The notes under the pieces: generated by a model
Seen by the model: the letters and a program-made list of their open reading frames with translations, nothing else
Database searches by the model: none
What the model was told of the DNA's origin: nothing
Part shown: piece after piece, positions 43,080 through 55,170 of the stretch
Layout: each line of letters starts with the position of its first letter
How positions within the stretch are numbered: position 1 is the stretch's first letter
Assembly (NCBI GenBank): GCA_022478985.1
Contig: JAKSZP010007899.1
Location: 292,227-356,226 of the forward strand
Length of the DNA: 64,000 nt
Source: Massospora cicadina
Lineage: Eukaryota > Entomophthoromycota > Entomophthoromycetes > Entomophthorales > Entomophthoraceae
Direction of reading: 5' to 3'
Program-made: the position numbers and the translations under genes

Positions 43080-44560
43080 CTAATACAAATTCTCCACTCT
43101 GCGCTCTGCATGGAGAGTAGGATTCGTTTGTAGTGGGTTTTTTTTCCCGTGAGGACCTGTGGCTGATGTGTGTGATGCGAGGTATTTCATCAGGGAGTGG
43201 GGGTTCGATGGATAGTTGAGGCCCAAGGCTTGGGAGAAGTTGAAGCGGGCTGCGTGGGAAAAGTGTTGGGATGGGAGTGTAGGAGCGGTGACGGCCGCGA
43301 TCCAGGTGCCCAGGATCTTGGCAGCATGGGCTTTGAAGTCAAGCAGGCCCATGCCACCATGATGATGAGGGCCAAACATGACCTCTAGCTGCACTGGTGG
43401 AGGGCGGCCTGACCAAAGCCATCCTTGCAGCAAAGCATACAGGGATTTGAAGAAGCTTGGGGAGAAGGGGATGGCGTGGGCTCCGAACCAGACTTTGGAT
43501 AGGAGCATAGAGTTGGCTAAAACAACCCTGCCAGTAAGGGAAGTAGGGTAGGCTCTGAGAGAGGCAATTCGCTTCGTCACGTTGTCCAGAATATGGCACT
43601 CCAGTACTGCTGACGCGTATCCGCCTGCCTTCATCCACACGCCCAGATGGCGCACCGGTCCTATGGTAGGACTTGGCACGAAGGGGAGCACCAGTGGAGC
43701 GGTGTGTGTTGAGTTAGTAAGGCGTGGATGTGGGCGAGCAGATGGACCAGGTGGGAACTAATTGCTGGGGCCCAGCAGTTCTGAAACTGACCAAGGAGGA
43801 TGTTTTCGGTTTTGGAGGCGTTCATTGCCGCATTGCTTACCCAGGAATATTCCTGGATGAGAGCTTCAAGTGCGCGTGCATCTTAATTATTAGACACTTC
43901 AACCACACAATCATCTGCGAATGCCAATATCTTGACTGGGGCTTGGCCTGGCACATGGACCCCAGTGAGTTGGGCGTTCACATTTCGCAGTAGTGGGTCA
44001 AGGCTGAAGTTGTATAAGAGTGGGCTGAGGGGGTCCCCTTGTCGCAAGCCCCTTTGAGGGCGGACTACTTCCATTAGGAAGCCAGGGCACGCACTGCCAT
44101 TGTTGCAAATTCCGTGAGCAGCATCACCCAGTTGATGAAGCAAGGGGGTAGGCGGAATTGATGGAGGCAGGCCCTTAGGTATTCCCAGTTTACTCTATCA
44201 TAGGCCTTTTGTTGGTCCAAGAATACAAGTGCCCCAGAGGCTGTGGACTGACAATCATTAGCCACAGAGTGCACGTTATCTCAAATTGACCTTCTGGGGA
44301 TAAAACTGAATTGTTCTGGGGAGATTGTGGCAGATGCTACAGTCCCTAATCGGTTAGCCATAATTTTTATTAATTTTTTGGTGTCTGTGTTTGTTAGAGA
44401 AATGGGGCTCCAGTTGGCTAAGTCAAGCCTATCCCCTTTCTTGAAGAGTGTGACAGTAAAGGCCTCATGTCCTCCTGGTAGGAGGTGTGTTTCCAACAGG
44501 CTTTGGTTAAGTGAGGCAAGCAGAAGTGGGGTTATATATTTGAAATATTTTTTGTAGAAC
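43080..44560 (-). pseudogene. Reverse transcriptase domain, LINE copy 2 ORF2
   Basis: Same motifs as copy 1 spread over four open pieces: SPISLTNTDTKKLIKIMANR (44281-44496), LDQQKAYDRVNWEYL (44074-44274), GLRQGDPLSPLLYNFSLDPL and LAFADDCVVEVSNN (43883-44143; FADD intact), then the thumb region 43080-43691. A stop follows SNN where copy 1 continues. Confidence 0.88.
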
Positions 44561-44639
44561 TCATATGGAATGCCATCTGGGCCTGGGCATTTTCAGTTTG
44601 GCGCACTGTGAATGGCTGTCCATAATTCGTTCAAGGTAA

Positions 44640-46016
44640 TTAAAATCTTTATTTCTGGGTATCAGAAAATGGTGCAGATATGAGCTCGGTTGAGAAATTC
44701 TGCCACTTCAGCCGGCTGAATTGGTTCAGCTTGGTACAACTTGGATTAATATTTTTGCATTTTGATTGCTACTTTGGCCAGTGTATCCGCAATAGAATTA
44801 TCTGGTCTTTGCACCTGTGTGCAGGCCATACTCTGGCGTGGTGCAAAATTTTTTTAAAGAAATATGCAGTGCACTTGTCACCTTCTGTGATGCGTGTGGC
44901 CCTGTATTGAACACAAACCCAATGTTTGTGTTGCCTTTTGAGTGCATTGAGGTGGGCGGCTGCCTCTGCCCACTTCCGGCCCCATGCAGGGCTGTATCCT
45001 GTAGCTGAAATGTTTGCTCCAAGTGTGCCAATTCTGCCAGAGCGCGCGAGATAACTGCTGATGTGGCTCATGAGCGTCTAGAGGAGAGATGGCGAGAGTG
45101 GCGGATGGTGTCCTCTTTGAAGGTTGCCCATGTGGAAATGGGGTCCACGCAAAATGGTGCAACAAACTTTTTTGCCATAGTTGCCTCTTCCACCCACGTG
45201 GAAAATCCTGGTGATGCGAGCTTAAGAGGGGCAGATTTTGCACCAATGTGGGGCTTTAGCAACTGTGACAGGTAGGTGGTAGGTTATTGAGACCAGTCAG
45301 TGGTCAGAGAATTCCATTTTCGTTGTTTTGAAGTGGGAGATGTGGGGTTGGAATTTCACTGTTGTTAGAATAAGATCAATGCGGGTCATGGACCTTAATT
45401 GGCCATTGTGGATGTGGGGACGCGTTATGTTTTCAAGCAGTGGGGCATGTTGTGGCAGCGCATCCATTAACCCAAGGGTGGCCTTTAGAACGTGTAGTTC
45501 TACATGACCCTGTGGGGCGTGGGGTGAGGGAGGCCACCGGTCCATTGGTGAGGTTAGCCAACAGTTTATGTCGCTGACTAGGAAAGAATCAGGGGGTAGC
45601 TGGAGGGATTTGACTGACGAGAAAAATTCCTGACACTTGTGTGCACCGTTTGGGGCATAGATGTTGACAATTGCGTGTGCTAAGTCAGCCCACGAGAAGG
45701 TGATGACGAGCACTCAGCCATTTAGAAATGTTTCTGAGGATACAAATTTGAAAAAATTGTTTTTCCAAATTAGCACCCCACAGTGCTTCGACCAAAAGGA
45801 TAGGGATGGGAGGAGCATTGTTTTCCAAGTTTCCTTGGAACCTCGTGGACAGTGGGACTCCTGGATGGCCAGAATATCCATGGGTAAATTGTGTTGTAAA
45901 AAACTCAGTTTCTTAGCCTGGGATGAGGAGGCCTTGAGTCTGGCGATATTCAACATCCCTAAAGTGAAGGTTTCCCCATCGCACCTTAGGTGTGAGGGGT
46001 GGGCCCCTGGGCCCAC
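44640..46016 (-). pseudogene. AP endonuclease domain, LINE copy 2 ORF2
   Basis: 45714-46016 has GMLNIARLKASSSQAKKLSF and MDILAIQESHCPRGS. 45297-45713 has IVNIYAPNGAHK, SDINCWLTSP (GDMN in copy 1), MTRIDLIL and FSDH followed by a stop. 44769-45246 carries the spacer to RT, in shifted frames. Confidence 0.85.
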
Positions 46017-46126
46017 CAGCCTCTTCTAGGTCCCCACGGGCTTTCACAGCAGCGTGGGTGTTAGCAGCAATGCTATTGGAGTTTTTGTTGATTTTTATGG
46101 AAAGAGTCGCATTGGCTTTGGCCTTC

Positions 46127-47246
46127 ACTTTTTGTTTTCCCGACGTCGGACAAATTTTTTGTGGTGCGGATGAGTTCAGTGCACCATTGAGCGGGTCAAA
46201 AAATATTTTCAGTTGGGATAGGTCCCAAGTCAGTTTTGACCGGAGCTTGGGTGCAACGATTGGGTGAGATCAAGTCTCCCATCAGATCCTCGGATTGAGT
46301 GGCCCGCTTGGCATGGGCTTCCCAATCTAATTGGTTGATGAATTCCTGAGTTGCTTCCACCGCAAAGGTTTCCATGTCCTCCTGGCATTGTGAGTGTGGG
46401 ATAGTGGTGGTGGCCTTGGCCGTTTCCTTGGCCGTGGCCCTATGGGCCTGCTTGGCCTTCTATTCTTGTGGGGAGATAGGCTTTACTAATAGGTAGCAGC
46501 CTTGTGCTCCCCACGGGAAAGCCTCCTTGGTGCTTGCAGTTGGTTCATAGTGTGCCTCTCCATTGGCCATGGCTGCCAAGGGGTGCTCTTGGAATGTGAC
46601 GCCCTCCTTGATGGGGCACACGTGTGCCTTATGGCTGAACGCGTCACAGTGGGTGCAAATGGGGGGCGCGCTGTCCACATCACCTGGAATGGGTGGGTGG
46701 TATGCCCTGCGATATCAATAAAAGTGGAGTGTGGGATCTGGGTTAGGTCCTTTTCGATCTCCTCAGTTGGGGTCAGAACTGCGATGGCTTTGCTGGTGCA
46801 CAGGTGTGGCATCAGCATGAAGCATTGCATTTTGAAAGATTGTATTTCGCCATATATGGCGAGACCATCTTTCAGGTGTTGTTCCAAAATGTCACGTTTT
46901 ACCGTAGTAGGCAAAAAGTCAAACGTGAGGAAAATTTGGTTTGATTTTGTCCATCTGGTGCATTTGGTTTTGATGACTATTGCCCTTCAGGGAGGTCGAC
47001 CACTATGCGCACTGCTGCAGCCTCGTCTGCTGCTTTTTTGCTTTCAAAACCTAGGTCCAGCCAACCATGTGACATGGAGTGAGGTGCAACATACACCGCA
47101 GTCGGGAAAATTTTGTGTACATCTTCACAAAATTTTTCCCATAAGGCCATTTTTTGGATGTCCAGATACACGCAGACTCCAAATCCACTGACGAAAGTGG
47201 TTGGGAGTGTGGTGTGTTGATGTACTGGTTGCATCGTGCTTGCCAT
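46127..47246 (-). pseudogene. ORF1 of LINE copy 2
   Basis: ATG at 47244-47246 (MASTMQPVHQHTTLP). The first 89 residues are open here (copy 1 is broken) and include KFCEDVHKIFPTAVYVAPHS and WLDLGFESKKAADEAAAVRI. 46486-46914 has TVKRDILEQHLKDGLAIYG. The CCHC knuckle ICTHCDAFSHKAHVCP (C-x2-C-x4-H-x4-C) is intact at 46616-46657. A frame change near 46975 and others downstream break the gene. Confidence 0.85.
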
Positions 47247-47487
47247 GCGAGTATCTCTGGGGAAATCGTGACCGCCAGTTTTTTAAGATTTTTGTCTATT
47301 CCGCCAGATTCTCCGGGGCGTTTTCAAACGTTGGAGGCCGCGGGCCTTCCACCTGCTCCTCTTACCTTGCTTGCCCAAAGCTCCCTGACATGGGCGCAGA
47401 CCAATCTCCTCTGTGAGATTATTAAACTAGATTCAGTCTTGAATTGAATAGGTTGCAAAAGTGATTACAACGAGAAAGAAAAGTTTT

Positions 47488-47504
47488 AACTGAGACCTCT
47501 TATT
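47488..47504. repeat. Target-site duplication of LINE copy 2, right
   Basis: Identical to 42198-42214. Confidence 0.92.
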
Positions 47505-48196
47505 AGTTGAGAAAAGAACGTGTCTCAACTCTTCACTCAACGCCCATCAAATTACCCTTATTTAGTGACAACCTGCTTAGTTGATAAGACTATCAAATTT
47601 TCTTCAGATGAAATAAGATCTTGAGGGTTGTTGCACAGAGGTTAAACTCACTGATATAAGGGAGGATGATATGGAGGTCGTTGTTCCCCAAGCAAAAAAT
47701 AGTAAATTATAATAGATAAAAGCTGAGCGCTTATTAGAGACTAATTTAATAAGAGCATCTTCATACTGCAAAACTTTAAGGGATCAATATCCAATATTAC
47801 CTTACTTCTACAGAGTCCACTGCAGCTTATTTTCCTAAAAAAGAGAGCCCTATCATCTTTTTTGCCACTACTGTTATCTCACTCTTGCTGCAGTTGATCC
47901 TGCTTCTCTGTCAAGCAGCTAAACTCCTTCCCTATTTGCTCGATGCAATCTCAGCAGGATTGCTACCATATCATCACATTTCTCATTATTAACCTATGGC
48001 ATTTGATTCACTGACAACCATCAGGAACTTAATGATGTACCCAAGGTCGACTATCCTCAGCTTCTAGTCACTTATAATCGGTTTATACTGATTACATCTG
48101 ACCTAATATTTCTTTCCCTTAATAGCTATAATCTAAGCCAAATTTAGATTTAAAAAAATATAAAACACAGCCGCTCAAACGAGAAAAGATATTAAA
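47505..48196. other. Non-coding stretch, possible old LTR
   Basis: No gene seen. Around 47637 the sequence TGTTGCACAGAGG and GATATGGAGGTCGTTG recalls the lone LTR at 37902 (ACACAGGG, GATATGGAGATCGTTG), so an old B-like LTR may lie here, but its far end is not clear. Confidence 0.4.
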
Positions 48197-49036
48197 ATGT
48201 CAATGAATATGACGCCTTTTGCCCCAGCATTGGGCGGTGGTGCACCACCTGCTGGTGTTTTTCAACCACCACCAAAGCATGCCTGAGCTGGCTCTGCTAG
48301 CCCTCCCAATGCTACCATGTGTTATAACCCCTCAGGACTTGGAACACCACCTTGTAAGCTCCCAAGAGGTGCTCCAGAGCCCCTTATTACTCCCACAGAG
48401 CAATTTGCGTTTTGGCCTCCTAGTTAAATATGGAAATTTTTTCCCATAAACAAGCGTGGCCATCATCAAGATGGCCACAGAAGTGTATAAACCTGCTGGT
48501 TTTATCAATTTTTGCCCCTTCAAGGGGTATTTTGATCTCAGCTTCCATTATGAAGCTGATGCAATGGAAGCATCTAAGCTGCCATTATTTTTTAAAATTG
48601 TTACCCTTCCTATCATTTGCACCCAACACCTGGATGAGGCCACTTTAGTGGTCCAGTTCACTGGGTTGCCCTCCCACCTTTTCCTCGAATGCCTCCTCCA
48701 TGAGCTCACAGAGAAATTGCCATTTACATTGTAGACCCCATTCTGCAATTTGTGGTTCTGCGTGGAGAAGATCATTTGGCAGGTCCACATGACTTTGCAA
48801 TGATCCACCCATTCCATTGTGACACTCATCTTGCAATTCACCCTTAAACAGTGATCAGATCTGCCCCTGATCACCCATTCTGGGCATGCGTTGATAATGG
48901 CCACGCCATTTGCCCCTTGTGCTTTGAGCTTAATCACTTGAAGCACAATTGCCCTACAGCTTCCACCTCTTCCACTTCCACCGCTCCACCCTCCAGCATC
49001 AGCTCAGCTGCTGTTATTTCCAAATTTTTTGAGTAG
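48197..49036 (+). pseudogene. J1: ORF1/gag-like gene with CCHC knuckle
   Basis: Starts MSMNMTPFAPALGGGAPPAG at 48197 and soon meets a stop. 48456-48734 encodes FINFCPFKGYFDLSFHYEAD, ATLVVQFTGLPSHL and a Leu-rich helix. 48851-49036 encodes RSAPDHPFWACVDNGHAICP with an intact knuckle C-x2-C-x4-H-x4-C at 48911-48952, then a Ser/Thr/Pro tail. J2 and J3 share all of these blocks. The order (FDLxF segment, LPT/LPS segment, CCHC) parallels the LINE ORF1 here (WLDLGF, FLPTTV, CCHC), so I favour an ORF1-like protein of another retroelement. No RT is attached. A distant gag is the alternative. Confidence 0.7.
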
Positions 49037-50136
49037 GGCTTAATTCTCCTGCTCCCAACCTTGGTGAATTCTGGCATGGCTTCCAAAACCACATCATATT
49101 AAAATTTTAAAGTTTTTAAAAATTCAGTTAATCTATGCCAACCTGAGCTGATGGCTGAAACAGTTTCAGCTGAGCTGACATGGTCAACACTTTGCAGCCA
49201 ATTGGGTTCAGCCAACTTGCCAACTCCAGTGTAGGGCCAGAGTTAGCCAAGTCAAATCCTTTCAAGCGCCTCAATTGGATCTATGAAAATGACCAGTCAT
49301 ATAATGTTAAACCGGTTTTGATTGAAGGAGTTTTCTGTCAATTCTCCTGAATTGCGCCCCCATCATTTTCATCCTAAAGATGGTTATACCATTCATAAAA
49401 ATATAAATAACATGCCAGTCAAAGCTGCTGCAGCTCCTTCCAACACCCTACTCCGCCAGCAACTCTATGGGGCAATGGAACACCTGGTGGAGGGTATTAC
49501 TATCCCCAATGTCCTCATGATTTTGAGGAAGATGCAGAATATGAAATTGAAGAGCTTACTTTTAGTGCGAGCTTCACTTACATCAATACAGCAAAAACTT
49601 CTCTTTTTAACCCCGATTATCCTGAAACCACTGGCGCATCAAGTCTTTCACTTGTGTGCCATTTCTCATCACTTTTGCTTAGCATCAGCTTGCTCAATAC
49701 ATTGAGGTGATGAACACCTCTGGCCTCATAAACAAAGAAAATCCACAACTATACCTCTTTATGCCCCATTATGCTGATGTCCCACCCCAATGCTGTCCGC
49801 CATGTTCTGCCAGCTAAAGTGGGTACCATACAAAAGTTTCTTAAATCTTCCTCCCCTTCTGATATAGCTTCTTAGGCTGTTAGATGACGTGCCATGTTAG
49901 GAATTTTTTATTTCTAATTATTTCTTTGTTTGGCCCATTTTCAATTAAAGATGCGTGGTGACTCCCCCTTTTGGGTAGGGCACCACTAGTGAGAAAAAAC
50001 TTATTGCATCTGACCTGCTTCCTGAGACAACCAGATCTAGCGGATTCCCAAGATATCAATCAGTACTACTACTGTCACTAATATAGTAATAGTATACAGC
50101 ATAGTGGGAGGAAGCCATCTAGTTAATCTACTGACA
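49037..50136. other. Tail of J1 and end of an LTR of element I
   Basis: 49037-49990 has short open pieces but no known domain; YENDQSYNVKPVLIEG near 49285 may match FDQPINFKPK in J2. 50131-50136 (CTGACA) followed by TTTCCTGCTCTT, purine-rich on the minus strand, is the likely inner end of the 3' LTR of I. The outer end of that LTR is not clear. Confidence 0.45.
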
Positions 50137-51250
50137 TTTCCTGCTCTTAACCAGATTGTATTCCTCCAATGATATATGGGCCATCATAGTGGTACGCTTA
50201 CTGATTGTAGGGTTAGAAGAACTTAGCATGTGATCATTAGATAAGCTGACCATCTGCGGGGTCCTTAATTGTTTAGGCATCACTGCCCATGTGTTCTATT
50301 ATCTCAAGATGACCAATCCAGAGGCTAGCTAGCTTATTCCTCTGGCCAAATCCGTGCTGGTCATGAAACAAGACATGCTCTTATATGGTGAACTTTGGCA
50401 ATCCGCTGCTTCTTAGTTGATTAGAATATTGATCCCCAAATTTTAGCCTAAGCTGGGTCGAATACACCTCGATCTGAAGTTTAATGATCATAGATGTTAG
50501 TTTTTATAGATAGCATGGGGATCCATAAGTTCGGTATCATCTATGCAAGAGCAAAGGAGCAGAGGCAGAGCATGGTGTCTTCCGTAGAGTAATTAAAATA
50601 GACTCTTCCTCATCACTGAGTGATAGCTGATATTATATGCCAAAACTACTGTGGAGAGAAGGGAACTCCATTCAGAGGGTTAATCCCTCAAAAGCTTCTG
50701 AAGGATATTTACTAAAGTGCAATTAACCCATTCAATGTTCCATTAGATTCTGGTTGGTAGGGAGTAGTTAGCACCCTACAGATCGTCATCAACTAGTCCA
50801 GCTTAGGTAGTACATGGGAGGTAAAATTAGTTCCGTTGTCCATTATTATGAACTGCTGGCAGCCATGCTGTTGAATGACACACTCCAATATGAAATTAGC
50901 GGCGGTTATATCCCCCAGATCATGGATGGCTCACACTTACCCCACTATGTCAAGTGATTGACTGCTACTGGGATGTACACTGAACGATTTGTACCTGTTG
51001 GCAGAGGACTTTCCACGTTTAGTTACCTCATGTCAAGAGAACCAAGGTTTAACCAGATGATAAGTGGTTCTCTTATGAAAAGCTACTCCATTTGACACTG
51101 ATGACAACAGGTGATAGTTTTCACACTATTGAAGTGCATACTTTCCCAGTCATATTGTGTCCTCAGGAATTATAACGTTTTCCGCAGTCCTCCATGGCCC
51201 ACCGCCTTGTGGGATTCCAAGATAACGCCCAGCCGCGCAGAGGGCTCCAG
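50137..51250 (-). pseudogene. Integrase remnant of element I
   Basis: Collinear with B integrase (6990-8110): the segment near 50290-50400 (CCAAATCCGTGCTGGTCATG) and the DNGTNF-type region near 50840 both align. No long open frame remains. Confidence 0.72.
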
Positions 51251-51359
51251 CTAGCTCACCGTGATCCTACTGACCTTTTAAACAACTCACTTTCCCTCAA
51301 CAAAATGTCTGCCCTCATTCCATTTAACGCCTAAATGATTTTAGATGTCTTATCAACAT

Positions 51360-52620
51360 ATTGACTACTAATCATTTTCTTGTACATTATGTCAGCTAAA
51401 TCTTCTGTAATAGCAACGGCGGGCAAGCGTGATAGACAGTTAGCATTCTGGTGTTTAGAACCCAGATGGTGGATTATCTCGAAATCATATGCTTGCAGCT
51501 TGAGCGCTTTTTATGCAAGTCAGCCCTCAGTCTCCCAAAGATTCTGTAACCAGAATAGTGAAGCGTTATTGATTTATGGCTTTATATTTACTCCATGTAG
51601 CTATACACAAGATTGTTTGCATGCTTAGATTACTTCTAGGCACTCCCGTTCCATCACAGTATAATTCTGTTGTGACAGTTTAAACTTCAGCTGCAATATG
51701 TGACAGAATGCTCCACCCCATTGTTGTCTTGCTGTGACAAGACTACTCCCACAGTGGAAAAAGAAGCTTATGTATGCACAATAAACCCTTCTCACAGTTT
51801 TGATATTGGAGCACTGGAGCGCTAATCAGTGTCGAATGAAGAGCATCAAAAGTGCTCAACAACGCTCCCTCCACTCAAAGATGGGCTTCTTTTCTAAAAT
51901 CTTAAGAGTGAGGCCATGATGCAATTAAAATTGAGAATAAACCTATGATAGTACCTGACCATGGTAAAAAGACTTGGTTCCTCATCTGACCTGGGATTGG
52001 TTCATCTTATGGATGGTTTCTACCTAGCCAGCTGTAGTTGGAGGTCACTGGCGTCTTATACGAACCCAAGATATTCAAGTTGCTCCTTGAAAAAAATGAC
52101 CTTTGTGAGGTTTAATCACAATGTTTTCCTCCATGAGCTGGCGGAACACCTCCCTCAGATGTTCTAGGTGCTCTGAAAACGTCCAGGGAAATATGTTTTG
52201 TTGTCAAGGTAGACAAGAACACATGACGGCTTAAGATCACACAGAATAGTTTCCATTGCCATTTAAAATGTAGCCAGGGCATTACAGAGCCTTGCAGCAT
52301 CTGGTAGGTGGAACAAACCCTTGGTGGCAATCATAGCACACTTTTTTGTTCTGCCATGGGTAACTCAATCTTAAGAGTACCTCAAGATCAGGTCCTTTGA
52401 GGAAAAATAGCAAACACCGCCCCTCTGATCTAAGGCATTGTAACTTGAGGAAAAGGATACAAATCCCTTTTTTGTGACACCATTGAGTTTCTGATAGTCA
52501 ATCTTTGCCCAGTTTTTGTTCTCCTTCTTTTTATGAGAAGCACTAGCGTAGTCCAAGGACTTTTCAATGGCTCAAGCATACCCTGCTCCAGGAATTCCCT
52601 ATTTTGTCAGACACTATCTC
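51360..52620 (-). pseudogene. RNase H and RT remnant of element I
   Basis: RNase H pieces align with B around 51400-51800. RT pieces: around 52200 CVLVYLDNKT (YxDD changed to YLDN), and 52371-52556 encodes DYQKLNGVTKKGF, the conserved DYRKLN box. Short frames only. Confidence 0.75.
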
Positions 52621-52679
52621 TTCTGCAGACCTTTAACACCAAATAGCTGAGACCAAATAGGGGGATGGTTCCCAGTATC

Positions 52680-53720
52680 TATTTAATGAACCATGCTTTG
52701 AGCGCATCCCAGATCATGATTGTGTAATGCATTAATTTCTTGATATTTTTGAAATAATGCCATCGCCCAATATTATTTGTTCCTCGGATAGCCCCATCTA
52801 AGCTTTGCATAGAATCACCATCATTACCTGGCTGAATTCCAAGAAGGGAGGCTGAGCTCATCCAACAAGCTAAATTCATGAATATGACGTACCTCATCAA
52901 CAGGAGTAAGATGTAGATAAGCTACCACCTGATGCCTTTGATTGAAAGGGCTCCTTCTGCAAGTTGACCAAAAGCACTTTAAATTACTCATGACAGATAC
53001 TTTTTGCTGGTGCCACATGAGGTTTGAGACGTGCTTGTTGGTAGAAATAAGAACTTCCCCAAAAAATCCTTCTGGTATTTCCACTTTAAGCTCCATTTTT
53101 ACAATGGCCTATGTCCAGATGGTATAATTAAAGAATCTGTCAAATGCAGCGGTATCCCTTGGTACTCTTATATCTGATTATACAGAATCCTAGTCTGCTG
53201 TTTTGACTTCTGGTAATGGATGGGGACTATACCATCACAGTAGGCCAGATTGATTTGCCCTTCTGGGGCAGACTCTTGTGGTACCCCCTTTAATGTAAAT
53301 TAGACAAGGATCTGCTGCCACAGGATCAAAAAAAGGTTTTTTCTTTCCTGTTGACCACAGCCTCAAAGCGGCGCATGAAAGCAGCTCTAATTAACATGTC
53401 ATAATAGCGGTTTGGAAATCAATTATTGGGTCTGAGGCAGCGATCAAACTGAACTGAAGAGACAACACAATGTATTCTCCCTTTGATATGTTACTTTCTT
53501 TCCCCAAGGTCCCATATGCCACCTGATGCTCCATGTCATGTTTTAGTGGCAGTTTAGTTGCTAGCCTTGACTATAATATGTTAACTGGGGCATCAGTGTC
53601 AATGATAGCAAGTAAATTCGTTTTCTCAACAAAAATGTCACAATAAGTACACTCATAATAAGTAGAACCATGACTAACTAATACATTAATGTCCAAGAAA
53701 TATTTCTTATCAAGAAAGTG
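52680..53720 (-). pseudogene. Protease and linker remnant of element I
   Basis: 52824-53096 encodes RHQVVAYLHLTPVDEVRHIH, almost the same block as in B. Around 53590-53690 the sequence reads YYECTYCDIFVEKTNLLAII and then DTDAPVN, so DTG has become DTD. Confidence 0.78.
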
Positions 53721-53727
53721 CATGATA

Positions 53728-54180
53728 CTAGACTTTACTTATGGGTGCTCTTTTACAATCTTCTTCACTATAATGGCGACATTCACGCCCCCCCCAAAAA
53801 AAAACAGCCACATCTGAGGAGGGTTGGGGTTCATCAGCCAAGCTGCGCTCCAGGACCTGACAAGCGTATGGTTTCTGAATCTCCTGGCGGATCCCTTCCA
53901 TAATGCCCTCCTTGGCTTGTAAATGGGTTACCACAAATACACTGCAAATAGTTTGTTGGTAAATAAATATATTGTTGGAGTCAGGCTCACTGACAAAGGC
54001 TGACTCATCATGCTCAAATGGGACAAATAAATTTGGCGCAGCAAAAGTAGAGCTTCCCACTCTACTCCACTTGTTCTTTTTCCTTCTCATCCAACCCTGG
54101 TAGAACTGCAAGGACGTTTCACCATGCTGAGTAATACGCCGCTTAATGTCCTTGCTGACTGTACTTAATGCAAGTTATTC
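53728..54180 (-). pseudogene. Gag-protease junction remnant of element I
   Basis: 53728-54111 is open for 127 residues and includes FVVTHLQAKEGIMEGIRQEI, counterpart of B 10659-10847. The rest of gag and the 5' LTR are missing; the J2 gene follows. Confidence 0.6.
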
Positions 54181-54440
54181 CAGAAGGATCTTATTTCTAA
54201 ACTTCACCATGCCCAGGATAAGGGTTTTAAGTTGGAATCTTTTCTTTCCGCTTGATATTACTTTTGAACGAATTTAAAAATTACAGCAGAACTAAACAAC
54301 TTCAAAAAACTGACACACAGAAAAACCCTAATGTCCTCAGCCCTACCACCCACTGCTCCGAAATGGGGCAGCAACGAAACCCCCTAGCATCTTCCACCCA
54401 GCGGAAAAATGCTTTCATACTAGATTGACCAGCCCCCCCA

Positions 54441-55170
54441 ATGCCTCAGGTTTATATGTTCCTCCCAAGAATCTCACCCTCCACTTTGCACGTTCCCAAG
54501 CGGTCCCTTGTAGCCCCATTGTGCTCCACCAAAGTAAAATGTAATTTGGCCTCTGAGTTAAATATGGCAACCGTTTCCCCACAACAACAAACAAATTATA
54601 GAATTAGCCCAAGAACTTATACAGCCTTTAGTATTTTATTGACTTCCCACCCCTACAAGGTATACTTTGGCCTCAGCTTGAACCTGTGAAGCTGATGCTG
54701 CAAGCGCAGCCAACGTTTGCCTGGTGTTCCAAGGAATCCCCATCCCAACCAAACACACCTGGTTGCCTGATGACACCACACTTGTGGTTCAATTTGTAGG
54801 CCTCCCCACCCACTTCCCCCCTGATAATTTATATAACAAACGAATAGATGGGTTGTCAGCATATGGCGCTGACCCCATTCTAAGATTTGTGGTTTCCAAT
54901 GGATCCAACTGACTTGTGGGCCCTTGCGCCTTTGCAACTATATGCCCAGTATCGACCAAAATTGCCTTTTTGATTCCTGCTCGCACTGTTGTCCCCTCTG
55001 CCCCTTACCACACTTTTTGAGCTAGAGTAGACAAAGGGCGCATGATCTGCCCCATTTTTTACCTGGACCACTCAAAGCGGCGCTGCACAACCATAGCCCA
55101 AGCTGGAGCCCACACGCTAGACACCCCCATGATGCTCCCATTGATGACATAAAAGCTTTTTTCTAATGGT
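54441..55170 (+). pseudogene. J2: ORF1/gag-like gene
   Basis: Blocks shared with J1 and J3: TSHPYKVYFGLSL, then DDTTLVVQFVGLPTHFPPDN, DGLSAYGADPILRFVV, and near 55040-55090 RMICPIFYLDHSKRRC, where the second Cys of the CCHC knuckle is displaced. Several stops. DGLSAYG recalls DGLAIYGEI in LINE ORF1. Confidence 0.68.

Larger units (their letters stand above)
42215..47487 (-). mobile_element. LINE-type retrotransposon, copy 2 (full length)
   Basis: 5273 bp, same family, strand and 5' end as copy 1, with its own exact 17-bp duplication. Minus-strand 3' end is AATAAATTTAAAATATAAA. Frame breaks differ from those in copy 1, so the two copies decayed independently. Confidence 0.93.

Noticed and set aside
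46502..47191. Plus-strand open stretch of 229 residues
   Set aside because: Antisense of LINE ORF1, where the minus strand carries the knuckle and conserved blocks.
48911..48952. Cellular CCHC RNA-binding gene (such as a splicing factor)
   Set aside because: Three broken copies next to transposons and the shared block order with LINE ORF1 favour a retroelement origin.
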